A stretch of DNA of 13,616 nucleotides, taken from the NCBI GenBank assembly GCA_021736615.1, contig JAIPFN010000147.1:1-13616 (forward strand), given 5' to 3'. The notes beneath the pieces are model-generated. The model saw nothing but the letters and a program-made list of their open reading frames with translations, made no database searches and was not told the DNA's origin. Made by a program: the position numbers and the translations under genes. The DNA comes from Phycisphaerae bacterium (GTDB lineage Bacteria; Planctomycetota; Phycisphaerae; Sedimentisphaerales; Anaerohalosphaeraceae). Shown piece after piece: positions 8,576 through 13,616 of this stretch; within the stretch, counting starts at the first letter, position 1; every line of letters starts with the position of its first letter.

Positions 8576-8608
8576 CCGTCCTGTCGCGTCGTAGCAAAGC
8601 GAAGACGG
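8576..8608. other. Possible stem-loop in the gap after the uroD-like gene
   Basis: CCGTC (8576-8580) or CGTC (8587-8590) can pair with GACGG (8604-8608), and inner GC AAA GC pairs extend the second option. A run of A, not T, follows directly. The text resembles intergenic repeats seen in other bacterial genomes, but only one copy is visible here. A function cannot be assigned. Confidence 0.3.
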
Positions 8609-8643
8609 AAAAAAGTTACGTGGAATGATTTTTTAATGAAATA

Positions 8644-8729
8644 GCCTCGGCCGCAAGGCCGAATCCTTCATTATACATTATACAATATACATTATTCATT
8701 TCAAACTGACCGATTAGGTCAGTTTGAGT
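8644..8729. repeat. 86-base dispersed repeat, copy 2 (downstream of uroD-like gene)
   Basis: This copy has the same orientation and exactly the same length as 7237-7322, starting 1407 bases later. The first hairpin keeps both arms, TCGGCC (8647-8652) and GGCCGA (8657-8662), but its loop changes from GTCA to GCAA. The second keeps the 11-base arms TCAAACTGACC (8701-8711) and GGTCAGTTTGA (8717-8727), while its five-base centre changes from GAATC to GATTA. Changes cluster in loops, centres and the AT-rich middle, while all the stem arms except the inner two base pairs of the second palindrome are unchanged. Confidence 0.85.
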
Positions 8730-8745
8730 TAGTAATTCGTAATTA

Positions 8746-8766
8746 TCAAACTGGCCGCCAGGTCAG
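8746..8766. repeat. Variant palindrome overlapping the CPBP gene stop
   Basis: TCAAACTGGCC (8746-8756), GCCA, then GGTCAG (8761-8766) is a degraded form of the palindrome 17 bases upstream. Its right arm overlaps the TGA stop of the minus-strand CPBP gene (complement of 8763-8765), so the last codons of that gene may have been shaped by the repeat. Confidence 0.5.
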
Positions 8767-9641
8767 CTCGCACCCAGCAGTGATCCGGCAATAGTCACCG
8801 AATTAAAAATCACATGAATACAGATCGACCGAAGGATCGACCCGCTCTTTTCGTATGCGTACCCCATACAAACAGAAAGCGCCATAAGAGGCAGCCAGTG
8901 CTGCCATATCCCGTGCATCACAACAAAGACCAGCGAAGTACAAATGATCGCAAGCCACGGACTGCCCAGGTGCGTACGAAGTGTTGACTGGATCAACCCA
9001 CGAAACAAAAGTTCCTCGAAAACCGGAACAACAAACGCCGCCGAAAATATCACCAGAATTTTAAACCCGACATGAATCTTCGTAAGCAGTTCGAGGCTGT
9101 CATTTTTCGGAAGATCAAACTCACCCCCGACAAAAGCTTTACCGGCATAAACAATTATCCAGATAGAACCCAGAACAAGCGGCATCGACGCGACATAGTT
9201 AACCGCCCCCCAGCCTAAATCCTTCGGAAAAGTCCTGAAATCCAGGCCAAACCCCTCAAGCCGCCCATGAAAATTCATAAACGCGACCACAAGAATACTG
9301 CAGATCATACCCAGTTCCACGGCAAGCATCCCGATATACAAGGCCAATTCGCCCTGAATTGGCAAAGGTTTCCCAAAACGCTCTCTAGCCAGATACCCTG
9401 TTATCGAAATAAGTATCACCCACGCAAGCAACTGAATCAAAGGTGTATGCAGACGCATCTTATTTAGCCTCGCCGGGGCCGAATCAAGCGACCCAAAAAA
9501 CTTATTACGCACCAGCCAGCAAACAAGTATAACCACACCCGCGGCAAAACCAATCGTCGTAATAATCTCGGAAACCGTAACCGACCCCAGAAAACCCTCA
9601 GCCGATTCAATCTCCCCCAATATATCAAAAATTTTTCTCAT
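8763..9641 (-). CDS. CPBP family intramembrane metalloprotease
   Basis: This 292-residue membrane protein has about eight hydrophobic segments. The CPBP (Abi, Rce1-like) motifs are complete and in order: EELLFRG (Glu209, Glu210, Arg214), FVVMH (His243) and HVIFN (His276, Asn280). These form the metal-dependent active site inside the membrane. Related bacterial proteins cleave prenylated or membrane peptides, or act in bacteriocin tolerance; the substrate here is unknown. I chose the ATG at 9641, which has an AGG six bases upstream in the message, over a TTG one codon earlier. The gene is divergent from murA, with a 146-base gap that holds both 5' regions. Its 3' end abuts the repeat region and no clear terminator is seen. 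The coding text is ordinary, with no break or truncation. Confidence 0.92.
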   Translation of the reverse strand: MRKIFDILGEIESAEGFLGSVTVSEIITTIGFAAGVVILVCWLVRNKFFGSLDSAPARLNKMRLHTPLIQLLAWVILISITGYLARERFGKPLPIQGELALYIGMLAVELGMICSILVVAFMNFHGRLEGFGLDFRTFPKDLGWGAVNYVASMPLVLGSIWIIVYAGKAFVGGEFDLPKNDSLELLTKIHVGFKILVIFSAAFVVPVFEELLFRGLIQSTLRTHLGSPWLAIICTSLVFVVMHGIWQHWLPLMALSVCMGYAYEKSGSILRSICIHVIFNSVTIAGSLLGAS

Positions 9642-9680
9642 CAAAAACCTGCTTTAAAAATAAAACAGCCGCATCGGAAT

Positions 9681-9709
9681 CATTATTCACCCCAAACCGG
9701 CCAGTTTAA
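9681..9709. repeat. Contracted remnant of the dispersed repeat
   Basis: CATTATTCACCCCAAAC (9681-9697) matches the CATTATTCATTTCAAAC segment of both 86-base copies at 14 of 17 positions. It is followed by GGCCAGTTTAA (9699-9709), close to the right arm GGTCAGTTTGA. The centre of the palindrome is missing. It lies just before the candidate murA promoter. Confidence 0.55.
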
Positions 9710-9711
9710 GC

Positions 9712-9740
9712 TTGTCAACACCATCATTTTGTATTAGATT
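9712..9740 (+). promoter_or_regulatory. Candidate sigma-70-type promoter for murA
   Basis: TTGTCA (9712-9717) matches five of six -35 bases. TAGATT (9735-9740), 17 bases later, matches four of six -10 bases. The site lies 47 bases before the murA ATG and directly after the repeat remnant. Planctomycete promoter rules are poorly known, so this is tentative. Confidence 0.4.
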
Positions 9741-9787
9741 ATTGTAAGCAATGCAAGCAAAAACCCATTTGTTTCACGGAAGAATAT

Positions 9788-11059
9788 ATGATGGATATTT
9801 TCAAAATCGAAGGACCGGTTAAACTTTCAGGCGACATACGCATTAACGGCTCAAAAAACGCGGCCCTGCCGATAATGGCAGCAACAATCCTCGCCCCCGG
9901 AAAATCAACGATCCTCGACGTTCCGGACCTGGCAGACATTAATGTCCTAAAAACCCTGCTCGACTCCCTCGGTGCAACCGTCGAAACCCGCGAAAACGGA
10001 CAGGTAGACATCGACACCTCAGTAATAGACAACCCCGTAGGCGAATACGACATCGTCCGTAAGATGAGAGCAAGCATCTGCATACTAGGCCCCCTGCTCG
10101 CCCGCTGCGGCCATGCGGAAGTCTCAATGCCCGGCGGATGCGCAATAGGCGACCGCCCCGTAGACATACACCTTCGAGGCCTGCGCGAACTCGGCGCAGA
10201 AATCACCCTAAAAAACGGTAACATAGTCGCCACAGCACCCAAGGGCCTTATCGGCAGAAACATATTCCTCGGCGGACCCTTCGGATCAACCGTCCTGGGA
10301 ACCGCAAACATACTGATGGCCGCAACCCTCGCCAAAGGAACTACGGTTATTGAATCGGCAGCCTGCGAACCGGAAATCAGCGACCTCGCTGGCATACTAA
10401 ACGCAATGGGAGCAAAAATAACAGGCATAGGATCGCCAAGACTAACCATCGAGGGCGTCAAATCTCTAAGCCCCGTAAAATACAGGGTAATCGGGGACCG
10501 CATCGAAGCCGGCACATTCATGGTAGCCGCCGCCATAACGAAAGGTCAACTCCGCCTCCACAACTGCAACCTCGACCACATGCTCGCAATCGTAGACCGC
10601 CTCGAACACATCGGCGTAACGATAGACTCTGCAGAAGACGGCTGCGTAGTAACCCGCACCGGCCCCATCAAAGCAGCCGACATAACAACCCAGACATACC
10701 CCGGCTTCCCGACCGACCTCCAGGCCCAGCTCATGGCCCTGCTCGCCCACGCAGACGGCAATTCCATCGTAACAGAGAAGATCTTCCCCGACAGATTCAT
10801 GCATGTCGCCGAGATGAACAGAATGGCCGCAAACATACGCAAGGAAGGCGCAAGCGCAATAATCGCAGGAGTAGAAAACCTCGTAGCCGCCCCCATAATG
10901 GCCTCAGACCTCAGGGCATCGGCAGCCCTCGTACTAGCCGCCATGGCCGCCCACGGAACCACCGTCATTAACAGGGTATACCACATAGACCGGGGATACG
11001 AAAAAATAGAGAAAAAATTAAACGCAGTAGGCGCAAAAATAACCAGAGAATCAGTATAG
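9788..11059 (+). CDS. murA: UDP-N-acetylglucosamine 1-carboxyvinyltransferase (MurA)
   Basis: This enzyme transfers enolpyruvate from phosphoenolpyruvate to UDP-N-acetylglucosamine, the first committed step of peptidoglycan synthesis in the cytoplasm. It has 423 residues, normal for the family. The active-site residues are present: Lys23-Asn24 in NGSKNAALP, the KMRAS Arg94, Cys118 in PGGCAIGDRPVDIH, Asp310 in YPGFPTDLQAQ and Arg402 in DRGYEKIE. Cys118 is the residue alkylated by fosfomycin in sensitive enzymes, so nothing predicts intrinsic target resistance. Two ATG codons stand in tandem (9788 and 9791), and a GGAAG at 9778-9782 could serve either. The coding strand is notably rich in C and in ATA isoleucine codons compared with the DUF6288 gene. 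The gene appears to be single, driven from the divergent gap with CPBP, and ends facing the acylphosphatase. An intact murA supports a planctomycete that makes peptidoglycan. Confidence 0.97.
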   Translation: MMDIFKIEGPVKLSGDIRINGSKNAALPIMAATILAPGKSTILDVPDLADINVLKTLLDSLGATVETRENGQVDIDTSVIDNPVGEYDIVRKMRASICILGPLLARCGHAEVSMPGGCAIGDRPVDIHLRGLRELGAEITLKNGNIVATAPKGLIGRNIFLGGPFGSTVLGTANILMAATLAKGTTVIESAACEPEISDLAGILNAMGAKITGIGSPRLTIEGVKSLSPVKYRVIGDRIEAGTFMVAAAITKGQLRLHNCNLDHMLAIVDRLEHIGVTIDSAEDGCVVTRTGPIKAADITTQTYPGFPTDLQAQLMALLAHADGNSIVTEKIFPDRFMHVAEMNRMAANIRKEGASAIIAGVENLVAAPIMASDLRASAALVLAAMAAHGTTVINRVYHIDRGYEKIEKKLNAVGAKITRESV

Positions 11060-11069
11060 AGGAACCTCC

Positions 11070-11097
11070 ACAACTCACAACTCACGACTCACGAGCC
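11070..11097. repeat. Short tandem repeat, four 7-base units
   Basis: Four units follow one another: ACAACTC, ACAACTC, ACGACTC, ACGAGCC. They fill most of the 37-base gap between the convergent ends of murA and the acylphosphatase gene, and the last base belongs to the acylphosphatase stop. Confidence 0.6.
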
Positions 11098-11372
11098 TAA
11101 AACGTAATCCCAAAGCCGCTATACGTATCGTTAACGCCGACACTCTGGCAATTAGCATCCGATATCCCCCTGCCGAAAGTATCAGCAATATCCCGCAAGC
11201 AATCTTTAACGTCATCCGGATGTCCCTGCACAACCATTTCAACCTGTCCGCTAGGCAGATTCTTAACGAACCCCACAAGCTCATGCCGCCGCGCGATCCG
11301 CTCAGCGGTAAACCGAAACCCGACCCCCTGCACCCGGCCGGTATAAACAACATGTCTGGCAATATCTTCCAT
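11097..11372 (-). CDS. acyP: Acylphosphatase
   Basis: This small cytoplasmic enzyme hydrolyses acyl phosphates such as acetyl or carbamoyl phosphate. From the ATG at 11372 it has 91 residues, the usual size. Both signatures are present: GRVQGVGFR, with catalytic Arg20 at its end, and GFVKNLPSG, with catalytic Asn38. An open frame continues 17 codons upstream to ATG or GTG codons (11420 and 11423). That extension is Phe-rich, is not part of the acylphosphatase fold, and has no visible Shine-Dalgarno. No strong Shine-Dalgarno precedes 11372 either, so the exact start is a judgement from family length. The gene converges on murA and probably has its own promoter, because a 13-base-pair hairpin separates it from the upstream lipoprotein gene. 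Confidence 0.93.
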   Translation of the reverse strand: MEDIARHVVYTGRVQGVGFRFTAERIARRHELVGFVKNLPSGQVEMVVQGHPDDVKDCLRDIADTFGRGISDANCQSVGVNDTYSGFGITF

Positions 11373-11468
11373 AGAAAACAAATTTAACGCAGCCCACCCA
11401 AAAAAACAATAAAAAATCATCACTAATCAATAATAAATCAAAATCCGCCTCACCCAACCGCCCGACCT

Positions 11469-11513
11469 TTAACCCCGGATTCACCAATCCGGGGTTAAGC
11501 CCGCCAAAGGCGG
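11469..11513. other. Two adjacent perfect hairpins in the acylphosphatase-lipoprotein gap
   Basis: The first hairpin has 13-base arms, TTAACCCCGGATT (11469-11481) and AATCCGGGGTTAA (11486-11498), with loop CACC. The second has CCGCC (11501-11505), AAA, then GGCGG (11509-11513). They lie downstream of the minus-strand lipoprotein gene and upstream of the acylphosphatase gene. No T-run follows on either strand, so they may be a factor-dependent end, an mRNA-stabilising element or a dispersed repeat instead of an intrinsic terminator. Confidence 0.65.
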
Positions 11514-11584
11514 ACGCCTGAACTTCACGATAACAATTAATCTCAAAGCAACACGCCTCTCCTTTTATCATTCACCTGCAAACA

Positions 11585-11809
11585 TCAATGACCATAGCGA
11601 CCAGGTCTGCCAATAGAACCACGATATCGATCATGCCCAGGAACACGTTGAACAATCACAACAGGCGTCCGACGCGGCATAGGCCGATGGTGAGGCTGAC
11701 ATACTGGAGGGTGGATCGGCTGACGTCTTTGATGCTGGTGATAAGATATACTCTCAACACATCCACCCAATAAGAAACAGGCAACGATTAGAATAGTAGT
11801 CTTAAACAT
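11585..11809 (-). CDS. Small His/Arg/Pro-rich lipoprotein of unknown function
   Basis: This 74-residue protein is not recognised as any named family. The start is well supported: AAAGGAG (complement of 11817-11823) lies seven bases before the ATG at 11809. The N-terminus is a short lipoprotein signal, MFKTTILIVACFLLGGC, with a good LGGC lipobox, so Cys17 should be lipidated. The mature 58 residues contain about seven His, ten Arg and nine Pro, for example SYHQHQRRQPIHPP and CQPHHRPMPRR, and end in GRPGRYGH. This is low-complexity and probably unfolded. The charge and His content would allow binding to metal or anionic polymers, but that is a guess. A 13-base-pair hairpin follows about 90 bases after the stop. 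The upstream neighbour ends in its own terminator, so this gene is probably transcribed alone. Confidence 0.7.
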   Translation of the reverse strand: MFKTTILIVACFLLGGCVESISYHQHQRRQPIHPPVCQPHHRPMPRRTPVVIVQRVPGHDRYRGSIGRPGRYGH

Positions 11810-11929
11810 GATCGATCTCCTTTGGACTAAACAATATTTACAATTCAATATCCAAAGTACAAGACGCTAAACCAAAGAAAAATCACACAAAAATCAAACA
11901 AAAAAACATAATTTTTAATTTTAATTTTT

Positions 11930-11964
11930 AAAAAAAAGGCCCCATGAGAATTTCCCATGGGGCC
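11930..11964 (-). terminator. Intrinsic terminator of the large secreted-protein gene
   Basis: Read on the minus strand, GGCCCCATG and CATGGGGCC arms (11956-11964 and 11938-11946) enclose a nine-base loop and are followed at once by eight T (complement of 11930-11937). It lies 36 bases after the stop codon of the gene that ends at 12001. The other strand lacks a T-run, so termination is one-way. Confidence 0.93.
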
Positions 11965-12000
11965 CAAAAGGTTCTTTAACAGATTATTAAAACTGACAAT

Positions 12001-13616
12001 TTAATCAACCAATTTATGCTCGGCTCCTTGCATCGTATAATCCAAAAGCCATTCTGAAGCAAGAATCGCCAGGTCCAACATGTCCGTGGTGCAATCCTCG
12101 GTAATATCTCCAAGGATAAATTGCATGTCCGGATTCGCGGCCACAGCTGCCTCACAAGGATTCTCGTACACATCAATACTAACTGAACTACTGGTGGTAT
12201 TCCCTGTGCTTACTTCTTCTGCAGTAAAGGTCATATTAACACTAGGCACACCAGGATCAATTATATATATACCTGCTTCACCATTAATCAGTAGCTTAAC
12301 ATCGTCGTAGAAGACCTTGGTTTGAGTTGCATATGCAGGATCCGCATCGTCCGGCGTAAGCAGTCGAATTTGAATCGGCTCACCGGCCAGGTCGGCCAGT
12401 CCCGGACTTGGATCAAGTGTTACAACAGAAGTTCTCCACTCGCGTCGAGGAATATCGATGCTGTTGGCGTCTTCTGCAACAACGGTTCCGCCGTAGATAT
12501 TATCCGAACCTGCACCGGTAGATTCAACCTGACCGCCTACAACAAGCTGAACCAGATAACCTCTCCAGTTAGCGTCTGTGTAGTTATTGGGGTTCGGAGG
12601 ATCAACTTCAAGCGGACGACCGACTGCGACAGAAAGTTCGTAGGTGGCAGTTGGGTCATATGCTGCATCGCCCAGGAGTATTGCAACACCATCAGCTCTT
12701 GACTCGCTGGTTGAAGAATTTGCACGGAGCATTATATCGCCATCCGGAATTGTCCCTTCCGGGAAATGGTAAGCCGGATTATTTACATACTGACGGGCAG
12801 ATACGGTAGCACCTGCAGGTCTGTCATATTGGCCCCAGTAGTCACGATATGACTGTACCGCTTGGCCGCCGTCGACTGTAACAATCTCAAAACTGCCGTT
12901 AGGCAAGTATGACTTCAAGTACGGTACTTTGCTAATCGTAACAGTTGTTTCTAAATCACCGGGATTAGAGACCGCAACGTCAAGTTTAGGATCATCGGCA
13001 GGAGAAGCAGTCCAGCTATAAGTAACGTCTGCCATGTTCCATAGAGAATCTGTTCCGTCGACAGTTGCATTCAATGTCACAGGTTCGCCTTCCCAGGTAA
13101 TCATGTTGTCACCTGCAGAAACGATAGGAGCGTTAGGATCGTTCTCGCGAATCTGGAATCCGCTAAGCCCGATGTGATTGGATCCGGTGCCGTGAATCTT
13201 AAAGGTCATAGAAGAACCCGTAACTCCTTCATAAAGAATATAGTTACCAGTAACATCGCCACTGTCATCATTAACCTGATCAAAAGTACCGTCAAATCTT
13301 CCTATTGGCCTGGCGAAATCTGCATAAGGTGCGCCGTTTAAACTGTATTGGCCTGTACCGTCGCCTTCTTGTGCCTGCTGTGTACCAATGTAGAAGATAA
13401 GATCGTAAGCGGCAAAAGGAATATCGGTCAATTGGATATGGGTTATCAGATCCTCTAAGCCCGGGGTTTCCATAGTACCGTTACTATGACCTTCCATCAT
13501 TTCGGCAGTAGCGCCTTCAACCATTGCGTCGATGCTGTCGTTGTAATTGTTATCGTTACGGGTATCATGGAAATAGAATAATGCAGTGGACCCGCCGGTA
13601 CTTACAAGAGTATCCG
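12001..13616 (-). CDS. Large secreted modular protein with dockerin-like tail (5' end outside window)
   Basis: The frame is open from the right window edge (first whole codon at 13614) to the stop at 12001-12003, giving 537 visible residues; the signal peptide lies outside. From N to C there are four parts. First comes a beta-rich domain (about 13135-13610; GNYILYEGV, GSNHIGLSGFQIREN) like those in planctomycete autotransporter-like or LamG-type proteins. Second is a PKD/Ig-like segment (PIVSAGDNMITWEGEPVTLN to ETTVTISK, about 12928-13137). Third is a jelly-roll-like domain (NGSFE, YELSVAVG, PIQIRL, FYDDVKLLI, about 12280-12900). Fourth, strands like the end of a PKD domain (VNMTFTAEE, SSSVSIDVY) lead to CEAAVAANP and a dockerin-like tail, GDITEDC then DLAILASEWL (about 12045-12111). 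The tail resembles a calcium-binding half-dockerin common at the C-termini of planctomycete extracellular proteins. No catalytic domain is visible, so glycan binding or surface display is likely but unproven. A strong terminator follows. Confidence 0.85.
   Translation of the reverse strand, partial: DTLVSTGGSTALFYFHDTRNDNNYNDSIDAMVEGATAEMMEGHSNGTMETPGLEDLITHIQLTDIPFAAYDLIFYIGTQQAQEGDGTGQYSLNGAPYADFARPIGRFDGTFDQVNDDSGDVTGNYILYEGVTGSSMTFKIHGTGSNHIGLSGFQIRENDPNAPIVSAGDNMITWEGEPVTLNATVDGTDSLWNMADVTYSWTASPADDPKLDVAVSNPGDLETTVTISKVPYLKSYLPNGSFEIVTVDGGQAVQSYRDYWGQYDRPAGATVSARQYVNNPAYHFPEGTIPDGDIMLRANSSTSESRADGVAILLGDAAYDPTATYELSVAVGRPLEVDPPNPNNYTDANWRGYLVQLVVGGQVESTGAGSDNIYGGTVVAEDANSIDIPRREWRTSVVTLDPSPGLADLAGEPIQIRLLTPDDADPAYATQTKVFYDDVKLLINGEAGIYIIDPGVPSVNMTFTAEEVSTGNTTSSSVSIDVYENPCEAAVAANPDMQFILGDITEDCTTDMLDLAILASEWLLDYTMQGAEHKLVD

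Noticed and set aside
8660..8700. AT-rich TATACAATATAC-type tract considered as a CRISPR or iteron array
   Set aside because: There are no regularly spaced units with unique spacers. It is part of the 86-base repeat.
8763..9641. CPBP gene as part of a bacteriocin or abortive-infection system
   Set aside because: There is no precursor peptide, transporter or toxin next to it. The family motif alone does not support this role.
11302..11571. Minus-strand open frame of 89 codons across the paired hairpins
   Set aside because: It overlaps the start of the acylphosphatase in another frame and runs through a perfect palindrome. The composition is not protein-like.
11588..11773. Plus-strand open frame of 61 codons
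   Set aside because: It mirrors the small lipoprotein gene, which has the better Shine-Dalgarno and a lipobox.
12322..12702. Plus-strand open frame of 126 codons
   Set aside because: It is antisense to the large secreted protein gene, whose domains and terminator are clear. No family signal is seen.

Overview
The window looks like chromosomal DNA of a marine or sediment planctomycete of the Phycisphaerae/Sedimentisphaerales kind. This is inferred from the protein types: a pseudopilin with an H-X9-DG motif, a Tat-exported Gfo/Idh/MocA protein, a DUF6288-type PDZ/HEAT protein, and a large secreted protein with a planctomycete dockerin-like tail (GDITEDC...DLAILASEWL). No rRNA, tRNA, CRISPR array, transposase or phage gene was found.

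Layout. (1) 1-7113, plus strand: four genes in a row with short gaps (44, 55 and 91 bases). They are the 3' end of a pseudopilin gene, a Tat-dependent Gfo/Idh/MocA protein with GH109-like motifs, a GH95 alpha-L-fucosidase lipoprotein, and a DUF6288-type protein. This resembles an exported glycan-degradation cluster, probably for a fucose-containing polysaccharide. (2) 7114-8762: a uroporphyrinogen decarboxylase-superfamily protein (not HemE) lies between two 86-base direct repeats that are about 90% identical, each with two inverted repeats. Related palindromes recur in every gap from 7139 to 9709. (3) 8763-11372: ordinary cell-envelope and housekeeping genes. These are a CPBP-family membrane protease (minus), murA (plus, complete and with all catalytic residues), and an acylphosphatase (minus). 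(4) 11373-13616, minus strand: a pair of hairpins, a tiny His/Arg/Pro-rich lipoprotein, a textbook intrinsic terminator, and the 3' part of a large modular secreted protein whose 5' end is outside the window.

How the genes may work together. The GH95 enzyme would remove terminal L-fucose at the outer membrane or in the periplasm. The Gfo/Idh protein would act on the same material in the periplasm as an NAD(P)-dependent oxidoreductase or a retaining-type glycosidase. DUF6288 has no known role, but its PDZ, helical-toroid and HEAT layout suits a periplasmic scaffold or glycan-processing protein. No regulator, transporter, sulfatase or fucose-catabolism gene is visible, so the substrate cannot be fixed from this window.

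The most unusual item is the repeat family around the uroD-like gene. I do not see a clearly new multi-gene system.
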